The notes under the pieces were generated by a model. The model was not told the origin of the DNA. It was given only the letters and a program-made list of their open reading frames with translations, and did no database searches. 64,000 nt of DNA from an uncultured Psychrobacter sp. GTDB lineage: Bacteria; Pseudomonadota; Gammaproteobacteria; Pseudomonadales; Moraxellaceae. Location: positions 248,001 to 312,000 of the forward strand of contig NZ_CANMRN010000001.1 in NCBI RefSeq assembly GCF_947500265.1, given 5' to 3'. Position 1 is the stretch's first letter, and every line of letters starts with the position of its first letter. A program made the translations under genes and the position numbers. Positions 10,695 to 19,988 of this stretch are shown one piece after another.

Positions 10695-11825
10695 ATGACA
10701 AAGGCAACAGTAAAGGCAAACCAGCAGACAATGACCAAAGACGTGCGTCATGATTATGAGCATCTCGCACGCCGCGCTAATTTGCGTTATGTGAGTGACG
10801 ATGAACCAGGCTACGAGCGTAGACGTTGGGGTCGCGGCTTTACTTATCGTGATGCAACGGGCAACACGGTCAAAGACAAAGCATTGCGTCAGCGTTTTGA
10901 TGCATTGGTGATACCGCCCATGTGGTCAGAGGTGTGGATATGCCAAGACGAAAGGGGTCACCTGCAATCAACAGGGCGAGACGAAAAATCACGCAAACAA
11001 TACTTATATCATCCGTCATGGAACAACATCCGTGACCAAGCAAAGTTTGATGCGATGATAGGATTTGCAGAGGCGCTGCCCAATCTACGCGCGCAGGTGG
11101 AGATAGATTTGGAAGCAGAGTCCTTATCACGCACCAATGTACTCGCTGCCGTTGTTAAATTGCTAGAGACCACTTTGATTCGTATTGGTAACAGCCGCTA
11201 CGCCAAACAAAACAAAAGCTATGGTCTGAGTACGCTACGCAGCAAGCATGTCAGTGAAACCGACAATGGACTGGCATTTGATTTCGTCGGCAAAAGCGCA
11301 AAAGAACACCACATTGAGCTGCAAGACGAGCGATTGATTGATATCGTACAGGCCTGTTCTGAGCTGCCAGGCTATCAAATATTCAAATATCTAGATGCCA
11401 ATGGGCACAAACAAGTCGTTGACAGTAGCGATATTAATGACTACTTACGGATGCATACGTGCGGCATGGACTGCGAAAGCAAGCTGTACAGTGCAAAGGA
11501 TTTTCGCACATGGATGGCAAGTGTACTTGCGGCAAGCTATCTATACGACGAGCTACAAACGACTGCAGGCGCCAGCATACTAGCCAGTGCGCCAGAAAGC
11601 GCTGAGCGACAGCAATTAGTCACCGACATGGTAAAAAGTGTGGCAGCTGAGCTAGGCAACACGCCGACCGTATGCCGTGCCTCTTATATTCATCCCATTG
11701 TCATTGAGCATTTTTTGGCAGGGCAGTTTTTTGAAAATTATAAACAAGCGCGCCGTGGACGAACCAAAAAATACCAAAGCTGTGAAGAAAAAGCATTGTT
11801 AGGGTTTTTAAGAGCTGATGTTTAA
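10695..11825 (+). CDS. DNA topoisomerase IB (poxvirus/eukaryote-like)
   Basis: A 376-residue type IB topoisomerase, which relaxes supercoils through a 3'-phosphotyrosyl nick. The N-terminal domain has the signature GYERRRWGRGFTYRDATG and the VIPPMWSEVWIC segment. The catalytic domain shows the Arg-Lys region (LIRIGNSRYAKQNKSYGLSTLRSKHV), KDFRTWMAS as the second Arg-containing motif, and nucleophile Tyr331 in CRASYIHP. The tail is basic (KQARRGRTKKYQ). It is monocistronic, beginning after the ppnP terminator. Bacterial TopIB is patchily distributed and often transferred, but I see no sign of recent transfer. Confidence 0.92.
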   Translation: MTKATVKANQQTMTKDVRHDYEHLARRANLRYVSDDEPGYERRRWGRGFTYRDATGNTVKDKALRQRFDALVIPPMWSEVWICQDERGHLQSTGRDEKSRKQYLYHPSWNNIRDQAKFDAMIGFAEALPNLRAQVEIDLEAESLSRTNVLAAVVKLLETTLIRIGNSRYAKQNKSYGLSTLRSKHVSETDNGLAFDFVGKSAKEHHIELQDERLIDIVQACSELPGYQIFKYLDANGHKQVVDSSDINDYLRMHTCGMDCESKLYSAKDFRTWMASVLAASYLYDELQTTAGASILASAPESAERQQLVTDMVKSVAAELGNTPTVCRASYIHPIVIEHFLAGQFFENYKQARRGRTKKYQSCEEKALLGFLRADV

Positions 11826-12129
11826 GTGTGAGGTTTTAGATAATAATATTGAGGTGTTAATTCTTTAATAGGAAATTGAAAATATGCGGCAGTACTTTGG
11901 CTATTGTATGCCTCTTCGCAGATTTATGGTGAATTAATGATAATTAGTTATAGATTATCTCTATTTATATAAAATAAAAATGATACGATATGTATTGAAA
12001 TAGACGTAAAAATGCGTTACTAATAGAGCATGATAAATACAAACCTATGAAACGGTCTATAGGATGTGGCCGTTTTACAATCATAAATACCATTTTACCA
12101 GTTACCTGATATTGCTAAAGGATTAGCTT
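11826..12129. other. Intergenic region before the acyl-CoA synthetase
   Basis: 304 bp, A+T-rich. Two overlapping, mutually exclusive short stems lie about 55-85 nt before the next ATG: CCTAT/ATAGG (12044-12063) and AAACGG/CCGTTT (12050-12075). They could be chance or a weak attenuator. No gene is seen. Confidence 0.35.
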
Positions 12130-13845
12130 ATGAACACCGCCTTTCAAACTCCGACGAATATTGATACAGATACTACCGTCACACCAAAAAACTATACCGA
12201 TTACTATAATAATTTTGATATGAATACACTGCTGTCAGAAATATTTGGCGAGCAGGTGGACGATCGACTAAATGCTTATATGGCTTGCTGTGGTCGCCAT
12301 GTACGCGATGGCCGCGCTGACAATGCTGCGTTAGTACACGAAGACACGGCAGGCAATATAACGCGCATGAGTTTTGGTGAGCTTGACAAAGCAAGTGCTC
12401 AAATCGCTAACTTGCTACAGTCGTATGGGGTAAAAGCGGGCGATAAGGTAGCGACCATGCTACCGCGCACGCCCGAGCTGCTAACCGTTGTATTGGCAAC
12501 ATGGCGTATCGGAGCCGTATATCAGCCGCTATTTACTGCTTTTGGCTATGATTCAATCAAGTATCGGATGGACAAAGCCGATACCAAAGTCGTTTTTACT
12601 AACCTAGAAAATCGCAGCAAGTTTGAAGATTTGGCTGAGCAAACCAAAATGGTATTGGTCGGCAGTGTGGAGGATGCCCAGACATGGGGTGATGATCACT
12701 ATAGCCAGTCTATGGCAGCACAGCTGCAAACGTTTGAACCTATGATGCTTGATACGGACGCGCCATTCTTGCAAATGTTTACCTCAGGTACGGTTGGCAA
12801 ATCAAAAGGCGTCAGCGTTCCATTGGCTGCGTTACCTGCTTTTTACCTATATATGCGTTATGCCATCGACCTACGCGAAAATGATCAATATTGGAACATG
12901 GCAGATCCAGGCTGGGCGTATGGCTTGTACTATGCCATTACAGGGCCGCTGCTATTAGGTATCACAACTTATTTTAATGAAGCAGGATTTGACGCGACCC
13001 ATACCCGTGATTTTATGGTGCGTCACAAAATTACCAATTTGGCCTCTTCACCAACTGCGTTTCGAATGATGAAGTCTAGTGGTGTGTTTGATAGTGTTAA
13101 TGAAGGCGCTCATAACGATACTAATGCTAAGCTGTCTTTGCGCTGTGCCAACTCGGCAGGAGAGACGCTGAATACCGAAGTGGTCAACTGGGTCGAAACC
13201 TATCTGGCGTGCCAAGTCAAAGACCAATATGGGCAAACAGAAACTGGCATGACCTGCTGTGCACATCATGCACTGGCACATGATTGTCCTGTTGGTTCGA
13301 TGGGTATGGCGCTCCCAGGTCATACGCTAGTCGTATTAGATGATGATATGAATGTACTACCCGATGGTGAGCAAGGGCAACTGGCAGTCGTGGTCAGTCA
13401 GTCACCTGCGTTTTATTTCCGTGGTTATAGCTGGAATGAAAAACAAGCCTTTGTAGATGATTACTATCTGACAGGCGACGTGGTCGAGCGACATAGTGAT
13501 GGCAGCTACTGGTTCTCAGGCCGTGATGATGACATCATTATTACCGCAGGTTACCGCGTAGGGCCTACTGATGTCGAAAACACCGTCTTAGAGCATGAAG
13601 CAGTGGCAGAATCTGCGGCGGTAGGCGTGCCAGATGAAGTGCGCGGTCACACTATTAAGTCTTATGTGGTACTAAAAGATGGCATCGAAGGCAGTGAGCA
13701 AATCGCCAAAGAAATCCAAGAGCTAGTACGCAAACGCCTATCCACTCATGCGTATCCGCGTGAGGTCGAGTTTGTGACAGAACTGCCGAAAACGCCAAGT
13801 GGTAAGATTCAACGCTTTTTGCTGCGTAGTCTGTCTGCTGCATAA
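12130..13845 (+). CDS. AMP-forming acyl-CoA synthetase (AcsA-like)
   Basis: A 571-residue ANL-superfamily adenylating enzyme that activates a carboxylic acid to its CoA thioester with ATP. The phosphate-binding motif is TSGTVGKSKG (218-227). The YGQTETGM motif and the hinge-region YWFSGRDDDIIITAGYRVGP follow, and catalytic Lys559 lies in TPSGKIQRF. The overall pattern (WNMADPGWAYGLYY, SAGE) is nearest to acetyl/medium-chain acyl-CoA synthetases. The exact substrate is unknown. A good AAAGGA RBS precedes the ATG. It is followed after 72 bp by an SDR of the 3-hydroxyacyl-CoA dehydrogenase type, suggesting a two-gene acyl-CoA catabolic operon. Confidence 0.85.
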   Translation: MNTAFQTPTNIDTDTTVTPKNYTDYYNNFDMNTLLSEIFGEQVDDRLNAYMACCGRHVRDGRADNAALVHEDTAGNITRMSFGELDKASAQIANLLQSYGVKAGDKVATMLPRTPELLTVVLATWRIGAVYQPLFTAFGYDSIKYRMDKADTKVVFTNLENRSKFEDLAEQTKMVLVGSVEDAQTWGDDHYSQSMAAQLQTFEPMMLDTDAPFLQMFTSGTVGKSKGVSVPLAALPAFYLYMRYAIDLRENDQYWNMADPGWAYGLYYAITGPLLLGITTYFNEAGFDATHTRDFMVRHKITNLASSPTAFRMMKSSGVFDSVNEGAHNDTNAKLSLRCANSAGETLNTEVVNWVETYLACQVKDQYGQTETGMTCCAHHALAHDCPVGSMGMALPGHTLVVLDDDMNVLPDGEQGQLAVVVSQSPAFYFRGYSWNEKQAFVDDYYLTGDVVERHSDGSYWFSGRDDDIIITAGYRVGPTDVENTVLEHEAVAESAAVGVPDEVRGHTIKSYVVLKDGIEGSEQIAKEIQELVRKRLSTHAYPREVEFVTELPKTPSGKIQRFLLRSLSAA

Positions 13846-13917
13846 TTGAATTGGTAAAGCGTACATAAATTTAATAGAAAAATATCTAATAAGAAGCAAA
13901 AATTTAAAGGAATAATC

Positions 13918-14709
13918 ATGCAAGTTAAAGAAAACAGCTTTTTGGTTACTGGCGGTGCATCAGGTTTGGGAGAGTCAGTGGCTCGGGCGATTGTAGGTCA
14001 AGGTGGCAACGTCGTTATCGCTGATTTAAATGAGTCAGCTGGACAAGCATTGGTCACTGAGTTAGGTGATAGTGCGCGCTTTGTGCGCTGTGATATCACT
14101 AATGGTGATGAAGTGCAATCAGCGGTCGAAATGGCAGAGTCAGCTTTCGGCGGCCTACAAGGTTCAATCAACTGTGCTGGTATCGTAGTGGTTCAAAAGC
14201 TGCTAGATCGTGATAACAATCCGGCAGACCTTGAGGCATTTAGCCGCGGGGTCAATATCAATTTGGTCGGCTCATTTAACGTTGCCCGTTTGGTCGCTGC
14301 TAGCATTGCCAAGCGTATAGCGAGTGATGGCAGTGCAGGCGACCATGTAGAGAAGAATGTAGATCAAGGCATTATTATTAATACAGCCTCTATCGCAGCC
14401 TTTGACGGTCAAGTAGGTCAAGCCAGCTATTCTTCGTCCAAGGCAGGCGTGGTCGGTCTGACCTTGCCACTTGCTCGCGAGTTGGCACGTCATGGTATAC
14501 GCGTGATGACCATCGCACCAGGTGTCTTTGCTACGCCGATGATGGACAGTATTCCTGAAAAGGCACGCGAGCAGCTAGAAGCAGGTGTGCCATATCCTAA
14601 ACGTTTAGGCGCTCCCAATGAATTTGCCAAATTGGTGACTCATATCATCGATAATGCTTATCTAAATGGTGAAGTTATTCGCTTAGATGGTGCGATTCGC
14701 ATGGTGTAA
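13918..14709 (+). CDS. SDR oxidoreductase, 3-hydroxyacyl-CoA dehydrogenase type 2-like
   Basis: A 263-residue classical short-chain dehydrogenase. The NAD-binding motif is TGGASGLG (11-18), with acidic DLNE after beta-2 favouring NAD. The NCAG motif follows, then catalytic Ser in NTASIAAFDGQ and Tyr/Lys in YSSSKAG. The C-terminal RLGAPNEFAKLV and GEVIRLDGAIRM are typical of the HSD17B10/type II hydroxyacyl-CoA dehydrogenase group, which oxidises 3-hydroxyacyl-CoA in branched-chain and short-chain acid breakdown. Its place after an acyl-CoA synthetase supports that role. AAAGGA lies before the ATG. Confidence 0.85.
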   Translation: MQVKENSFLVTGGASGLGESVARAIVGQGGNVVIADLNESAGQALVTELGDSARFVRCDITNGDEVQSAVEMAESAFGGLQGSINCAGIVVVQKLLDRDNNPADLEAFSRGVNINLVGSFNVARLVAASIAKRIASDGSAGDHVEKNVDQGIIINTASIAAFDGQVGQASYSSSKAGVVGLTLPLARELARHGIRVMTIAPGVFATPMMDSIPEKAREQLEAGVPYPKRLGAPNEFAKLVTHIIDNAYLNGEVIRLDGAIRMV

Positions 14710-14820
14710 CAGTCTAGTGAGTGATTCATCACTTTTGCACAAAACGTATCTACAGAATCTGGCATAGTGCTTTGATACATATGATTAATGACAAAAAATT
14801 AATTATGGGAATCAGAGTCT

Positions 14821-15402
14821 ATGCCATTTTTTTATAAAAAATTTCACTCATCAAATGAGCAGCGTACGCCTTGGCTGCCCATTATCATTGGCCTTAGTCT
14901 TGCTGCCATTGTTAGCACCAGCGCCATTGCTTATGCCAAAAGCACCTCAAAAACCAATAACCCCAGTCTTCCTTCTACAGCCATTGATAGAGTCTTTGTC
15001 GATAAATCAGATCGTGTTTTAAAACTGGTGAGCGACGATAAAGCCATTAGGTCGTATCGTATTGCGCTAGGGGACAGTCCATCAGGTCATAAGAAACAAG
15101 AAGGCGACCAACGTACGCCAGTTGGGATTTATACATTAGATTATAAGAATGAGAACTCTATTGCGCATCGCTCGATTCATATTAGCTATCCCAATGATGA
15201 GGACAAGGCGCGAGCGCAGTCATTAGGGGTCAATCCGGGTGGCGATATCATGATTCATGGGCAAATGAATGGCTTTGGATACTTGGCATTGTTTAATCAA
15301 CGACGTGATTGGACAGATGGTTGTATCGCTGTTGCCAATGATGAGATGGATGAAATCATGGCAGCGGTGACACTTGGTACTCCTATCGAAATCGTGGAGT
15401 AG
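14821..15402 (+). CDS. L,D-transpeptidase (YkuD family), membrane-anchored
   Basis: A 193-residue protein with a cytoplasmic N-terminus, one hydrophobic segment (about residues 20-40, LPIIIGLSLAAIVSTSAIAYA region) and a periplasmic YkuD domain. The active site shows His146 (MIHGQ) and Cys168 in DWTDGCIAV, within the family pattern HxxxnSxGCxR/A. The substrate-side motif GDQRTPVGIYTLDYKN is also typical. These enzymes make 3-3 peptidoglycan cross-links, attach lipoproteins or trim peptides. The form lacking LysM domains resembles YafK/DpaA-type members, so hydrolysis is possible. It is transcribed alone upstream of clpB. Confidence 0.88.
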   Translation: MPFFYKKFHSSNEQRTPWLPIIIGLSLAAIVSTSAIAYAKSTSKTNNPSLPSTAIDRVFVDKSDRVLKLVSDDKAIRSYRIALGDSPSGHKKQEGDQRTPVGIYTLDYKNENSIAHRSIHISYPNDEDKARAQSLGVNPGGDIMIHGQMNGFGYLALFNQRRDWTDGCIAVANDEMDEIMAAVTLGTPIEIVE

Positions 15403-15600
15403 AATAGTCGGATTGTTATCTAATTTATACTAAATAGATGCATTATTCATTACCGTATTTAATGGAGATTTATCTTTCATTTGCACTAATAAAATGGCGT
15501 AACTGATCTACTAACTACCTTTAACTGATATTAATAGCTCATTTAAATATTATTAATAATAAATATCATTGCTTTAAGTAAGGTTTTATTTAGCAATCGT

Positions 15601-15630
15601 CTTGAAATAGGTGTATATATACCTTATATA
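15601..15630 (+). promoter_or_regulatory. Putative sigma-32 heat-shock promoter of clpB
   Basis: CTTGAAA at 15601-15607 matches the sigma-32 -35 element exactly. After 14 nt comes CCTTATATA, similar to the CCCCATNTA -10. It lies about 80 bp upstream of clpB, whose family is heat-shock controlled. Apart from this, 15403-15711 is A+T-rich and holds no gene. Confidence 0.65.
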
Positions 15631-15711
15631 AGTGACAGATAACAGTAGTCACTAAACTAAGATAATCCTTAGAGGTGCTACTGAAAATACTAATTATAAA
15701 AGGATATAGAC

Positions 15712-18309
15712 ATGAGATTTGAGAAGTTTACTCAAAAACTGCAGTCCGCCATTCAAGAAGCACAGAGCTTAGCGTTAGGTCGCGATCATACAGGTATCGA
15801 TCCTGTACATTTGCTTGCAGTGTTGCTACAAGATGAGTCTAATTTATCGATCTGCCAACAAGCAGGTGCTTCTATTCCAGCGCTAAAAAATGGCGTTGCT
15901 AAAGCTCTAGATAACCAGGCGACCATTTCGGAGCCGACAGGTGACGTTAACCTAAACCCAAACTCGGTCAAAATCTTGAATTTGGCAGATCGTCAGGCTC
16001 AAAAAGAAGGCGATGATTTTATCGCAACAGAGTGGGTGATGTTGGCACTCGCTGAGCAGGGCGAAACCAAAAAAATATTTGAAAGTGCAGGCGTAACGGC
16101 AAGCAAGTTAAAAGTGGTGATTGAGCAATTACGCGGTGATGATACGGTAAATAACCAAAACGCAGAAGATCAACGTGATGCACTCAATAAGTACACGATC
16201 AATCTAACTGAACAAGCAGAGCTTGGCAAGCTAGATCCAGTGATTGGTCGTGATGAAGAGATTCGCCGTACCATTCAGGTACTATCGCGCCGTACCAAAA
16301 ACAACCCTGTACTCATCGGTGAGCCGGGCGTTGGTAAAACGGCTATCGTCGAAGGTTTGGCACAAAAAATCATCAATGGTGATGTACCAGAAGGACTGCG
16401 CCGTAAAGAAGTGCTGTCATTGGATTTAGGTGCGCTTATCGCTGGGGCAAAATTCCGCGGTGAGTTCGAAGAGCGCCTCAAAAGCGTATTGAGCGACTTG
16501 GCCAAGCAAGAAGGCAATGTCATCCTATTCATCGATGAGCTGCATACGATGGTTGGTGCAGGTAAATCTGAAGGCGCGATGGATGCAGGCAACATGCTAA
16601 AACCTGCATTGGCACGCGGTGAACTGCATTGTGTCGGAGCGACGACGCTGGATGAGTACCGTAAATACATCGAAAAAGATGCCGCACTTGAGCGTCGTTT
16701 CCAAAAAGTACTGGTCGATGAGCCAACGGTCGAAGACACCATTGCGATTTTACGAGGTCTAAAAGAGCGTTACGAGCTGCATCACGGCGTCGATATTCAA
16801 GACAGTGCCATCATCGCTGCTGCGCGCATGAGTCATCGCTATATCACTGACCGTAAGCTACCGGATAAAGCGATTGATTTAATTGACGAAGCGGCCAGTC
16901 GTTTGCGGATGGAAATGGACAGTAAACCTGAATCATTAGGTAAGCTCGATAGCCGTTTGATTCAGCTGAAAATGCAGCGTGAAGTGCTCAAAAATGAAGA
17001 GGATGCTGGCGCGCAAGCCGAGCGTAAAGTGCTCGATGCGCAAATAGCTGAATTGGAAAAAGAGTATGCTGACCTCAATGAGGTTTGGCAGGCAGAGAAA
17101 GCATTGGTCAAAGGCAGTCAACAGCTAAAAGACGAGCTAGATAAAGCCCGTATTGCCTATGACAAAGCCAGCCGCGAAGGCGACTATGAGACCATGAGTA
17201 AGCTGCAATATGAAACCATTCCGCAGTTAGAACGACGTATTCATGAGTCTGACTTGGCTGAGCAAAAAGAGCAGACAGGTGAAGGTAGCGGTGTGAAATT
17301 GCTGCGTAATAAGGTGACAGACAACGAAATCGCAGAAGTGGTTGCTGCCGCGACTGGTATTCCTGTCAGCAAAATGATGCAAGGCGAGCGTGACAAGATG
17401 ATCGCAATGGAAGAAAAGCTCCATGAGCGTGTTATCGGTCAAAACGAAGCGGTCGAATCGGTGGCCAATGCGGTACGTCGTAGCCGTGCAGGCTTGTCTG
17501 ATCCAAACCGTCCTTCAGGCTCGTTTTTATTCTTGGGGCCTACAGGCGTTGGTAAAACTGAGCTGACCAAATCACTAGCAAACTTCTTGTTTGACTCTGA
17601 AGATGCAATCGTACGTATCGACATGAGTGAGTATATGGAAAAACACAGTGTCAGCCGTTTGGTAGGCGCGCCTCCAGGTTATGTCGGTTATGAAGAAGGC
17701 GGTACGTTGACTGAAGCGGTACGCCGTAAGCCATATAGCGTCATATTGTTCGATGAAGTAGAGAAGGCGCATCCTGATGTGTTCAACATTTTACTGCAAG
17801 TATTGGACGATGGCCGCTTAACCGATTCGCAAGGTCGGGTGGTAGATTTCAAAAACACTGTGATCATCATGACCAGTAACTTAGGTTCGCATAAGATTCA
17901 AGAAATGGTTGGCGAGAGCTACGAGGATATCAAAGCGGAAGTAATGGATTCTGTTGGGCAGCATTTCCGTCCAGAGTTCGTCAACCGTATTGACGAAATC
18001 GTAGTTTTCCATCCGCTTGGTATGTCACAGATGGCAGGTATTGCAGATATTCAATTGGATCGATTGCGTCAGCGTATCCAAGAGCGTGAGATGGATATTG
18101 AGCTGTCAGCAGATGCGATGAATAAATTGGTTGCCGTGGGTTATGACCCTGTTTATGGTGCTCGTCCTTTGAAGCGTGCCATTCAACAAGAGATCGAAAA
18201 CCCATTGTCATTGAAACTATTAGCAGGTGATTTTGTCGCTGGTGATATTATCAAAGTCGATGTAGGTGCCGATGACAAGCTAACTTTTGATAAGCTTAGA
18301 ATGAGCTAA
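15712..18309 (+). CDS. clpB: ATP-dependent disaggregase ClpB
   Basis: An 865-residue hexameric AAA+ chaperone that threads aggregated proteins through its pore with DnaK. In order: the N-terminal Clp_N double repeat (1-145); AAA1 with Walker [10 protein letters not shown] and Walker B LFIDELHT; the middle coiled-coil domain (about 400-530, rich in Lys/Glu/Ala heptads) that separates ClpB from ClpA/ClpC; AAA2 with GPTGVGKTE and [13 protein letters not shown]; and the C-terminal ClpB_D2-small domain. The pore-loop motif GYVGYEEGG is present. No ClpP-binding tripeptide loop is evident. It is monocistronic, with an upstream sigma-32-like promoter and a strong terminator after it. Confidence 0.98.
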   Translation: MRFEKFTQKLQSAIQEAQSLALGRDHTGIDPVHLLAVLLQDESNLSICQQAGASIPALKNGVAKALDNQATISEPTGDVNLNPNSVKILNLADRQAQKEGDDFIATEWVMLALAEQGETKKIFESAGVTASKLKVVIEQLRGDDTVNNQNAEDQRDALNKYTINLTEQAELGKLDPVIGRDEEIRRTIQVLSRRTKNNPVLIGEPGVGKTAIVEGLAQKIINGDVPEGLRRKEVLSLDLGALIAGAKFRGEFEERLKSVLSDLAKQEGNVILFIDELHTMVGAGKSEGAMDAGNMLKPALARGELHCVGATTLDEYRKYIEKDAALERRFQKVLVDEPTVEDTIAILRGLKERYELHHGVDIQDSAIIAAARMSHRYITDRKLPDKAIDLIDEAASRLRMEMDSKPESLGKLDSRLIQLKMQREVLKNEEDAGAQAERKVLDAQIAELEKEYADLNEVWQAEKALVKGSQQLKDELDKARIAYDKASREGDYETMSKLQYETIPQLERRIHESDLAEQKEQTGEGSGVKLLRNKVTDNEIAEVVAAATGIPVSKMMQGERDKMIAMEEKLHERVIGQNEAVESVANAVRRSRAGLSDPNRPSGSFLFLGPTGVGKTELTKSLANFLFDSEDAIVRIDMSEYMEKHSVSRLVGAPPGYVGYEEGGTLTEAVRRKPYSVILFDEVEKAHPDVFNILLQVLDDGRLTDSQGRVVDFKNTVIIMTSNLGSHKIQEMVGESYEDIKAEVMDSVGQHFRPEFVNRIDEIVVFHPLGMSQMAGIADIQLDRLRQRIQEREMDIELSADAMNKLVAVGYDPVYGARPLKRAIQQEIENPLSLKLLAGDFVAGDIIKVDVGADDKLTFDKLRMS

Positions 18310-18355
18310 TCAATTTATCCTTGACGTCTTTATAACCCAACTTTACGCTCAAAAC

Positions 18356-18391
18356 AAACCCCTTATCTACAATCGTAGGTAAGGGGTTTTT
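18356..18391 (+). terminator. Rho-independent terminator after clpB
   Basis: AAACCCCTTA / TAAGGGGTTT arms with an inner CTAC/GTAG stem, then a T run to 18391. Confidence 0.9.
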
Positions 18392-18516
18392 ATTTATAAG
18401 ACGCGTTTTACGTTACTGTTTTTTTACCATTTCGATATCTCTTAAGTCTCAGGACTATGCTATAACTAAATCAAAGACTAATAATATAAGTATCAACTGA
18501 ACGGAGAAACAGAACG

Positions 18517-19788
18517 ATGACAGCCCATATTGAACGTATAAATATACCTTTAACTTCGCCGCTAATCATTGCAGCATTGCTGTTTAGCACTGCCGCGTGC
18601 TCCAACCCTTCTACAGTAAGTCCTAGCAATAACAAAAGCACTGCAACAGAGTCTAAAGAGGTTTCTACTTCAGATAGCGATGCTCAAACCACCACACAAA
18701 CAAAGACTAGCAAGCCTGACTTTACCACCAAAGCAATCACTACCTTTGATGAGCCTTGGGCTATGACAGCGTTACCTATTGCAGATAGCAAAGCGCCAAA
18801 ATTACTAGTAACACAAAAAACAGGTGAGCTATTTATCGTAGATACAGCGACGGGTAATAAAACCAAAATCGAAGGCGTGCCTACAGTCGCTTACGGTGGT
18901 CAAGGCGGCTTGGGGGATATCATTGTGGTTCCGGATTTTGCGACGTCCAATACCGTCTATCTTAGCTACGCGGAAGCAGGGGCAGGAGCTGATAGCAATA
19001 AATTTGGTGCCAAAGTGATCAAGGCGACACTCTCAGGATTAGAGACAGCCACACCTACGTTGCAAGATATCACGCCTATCTGGCAACAGTCTCCGAAAGT
19101 CACAGGGCAGGGACATTATAGTCATCGCCTGCTGTTTTCACCCGATGGACGCTATTTATATATCAGCTCAGGCGAGCGTCAAGACAAAGACCCAGCACAA
19201 GACATGAATGGCAATCTGGGTAAGATAATACGGTTGAGTCCTGATGGTAAATCTCCAACAGACAATCCATTCGCTGATACGGGTGATGAGATAGCCAAAC
19301 AGTTTTGGACCATCGGACATCGCAATGTGCTTGGTATGGCATTTGACGATAGTGGACAGCTTTGGGCGCACGAGATGGGACCAAAAGGCGGAGATGAATT
19401 TAATATTATTGAGAAGGGTAACAATTATGGCTGGCCAGTGGTATCCAATGGACGCAATTATTCAGGTTTAGATATTCCTGACCATGATACAAAGCCAGAG
19501 TTTGCGGCACCCAAAATTACTTGGACACCTGTCATATCACCATCTGCTATGAGCATCTATGCGGCTGGTACTCATAATGACTTTCCTAGCTGGCAAGGCA
19601 ATGCGCTTATCAGTGGTTTATCGTCTAAAGCGCTTATCATAGTGGGCATAAGTGAAGACAATACCGCCGCTGAGCGTTACCGTTATGACATGGGAGAGCG
19701 TGTACGCAGTGTGCTAGCAGTAGACGGGCAAGTGTGGACACTTGAAGACGGTAATGATGCACAATTACTCAGATTATTGCCCAAATAA
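18517..19788 (+). CDS. PQQ-dependent aldose sugar dehydrogenase-like lipoprotein
   Basis: A 423-residue periplasmic lipoprotein: a signal segment ends at Cys28 (STAAC), followed by a Ser/Thr-rich linker (30-70). The beta-propeller of the soluble glucose/aldose sugar dehydrogenase family (E. coli YliI type) follows. Visible signatures are EPWAMTALP, GGQGGLGDIIV, HYSHRLLFSPDGRYLY, GHRNVLGMAFD, HEMGPKGGDEFN and NNYGWPVVSNG, which in relatives contribute the catalytic His and PQQ/Ca contacts. It would oxidise sugars and pass electrons to the respiratory chain if PQQ is available. No PQQ genes are in the window. ACGGAG RBS. Monocistronic. Confidence 0.9.
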   Translation: MTAHIERINIPLTSPLIIAALLFSTAACSNPSTVSPSNNKSTATESKEVSTSDSDAQTTTQTKTSKPDFTTKAITTFDEPWAMTALPIADSKAPKLLVTQKTGELFIVDTATGNKTKIEGVPTVAYGGQGGLGDIIVVPDFATSNTVYLSYAEAGAGADSNKFGAKVIKATLSGLETATPTLQDITPIWQQSPKVTGQGHYSHRLLFSPDGRYLYISSGERQDKDPAQDMNGNLGKIIRLSPDGKSPTDNPFADTGDEIAKQFWTIGHRNVLGMAFDDSGQLWAHEMGPKGGDEFNIIEKGNNYGWPVVSNGRNYSGLDIPDHDTKPEFAAPKITWTPVISPSAMSIYAAGTHNDFPSWQGNALISGLSSKALIIVGISEDNTAAERYRYDMGERVRSVLAVDGQVWTLEDGNDAQLLRLLPK

Positions 19789-19868
19789 CATCGAAACAAT
19801 ATCGAAATAACATCGAAACAGCATCGAATTAAGGACGTATTTACCTGCCTGTATATTTAATTATTTTA

Positions 19869-19910
19869 ATAAAACTATTCAATTCTTTTAGAGTAAATTA
19901 ATAGTTTTAT
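19869..19910. repeat. A+T-rich 11-bp inverted repeat before the BCCT cluster
   Basis: Perfect arms ATAAAACTATT / AATAGTTTTAT with a 20-nt spacer, followed by T-rich sequence. It may terminate the sugar dehydrogenase transcript or be an operator for the first BCCT gene, whose ATG is about 80 bp away. Just before it, 19787-19827 repeats a short ACATCGAAAC-like unit several times. Confidence 0.45.
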
Positions 19911-19988
19911 CAAGTTTTATTTTGTAATAGATTGATAGTTAAGACCTATTTTGTTAAGGTAACGTTCCTTGAAATTTGAGACTTGCAC

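Noticed and set aside
12130..13845. DMSP-specific CoA ligase (DddX or DmdB)
   Set aside because: Length and motifs fit the general AcsA-like group; nothing seen marks a DMSP or methylmercaptopropionate enzyme.
19787..19827. Short ACATCGAAAC-like repeats as a CRISPR or iteron array
   Set aside because: Units are about 10 bp, imperfect, without spacers of constant length; probably slippage.
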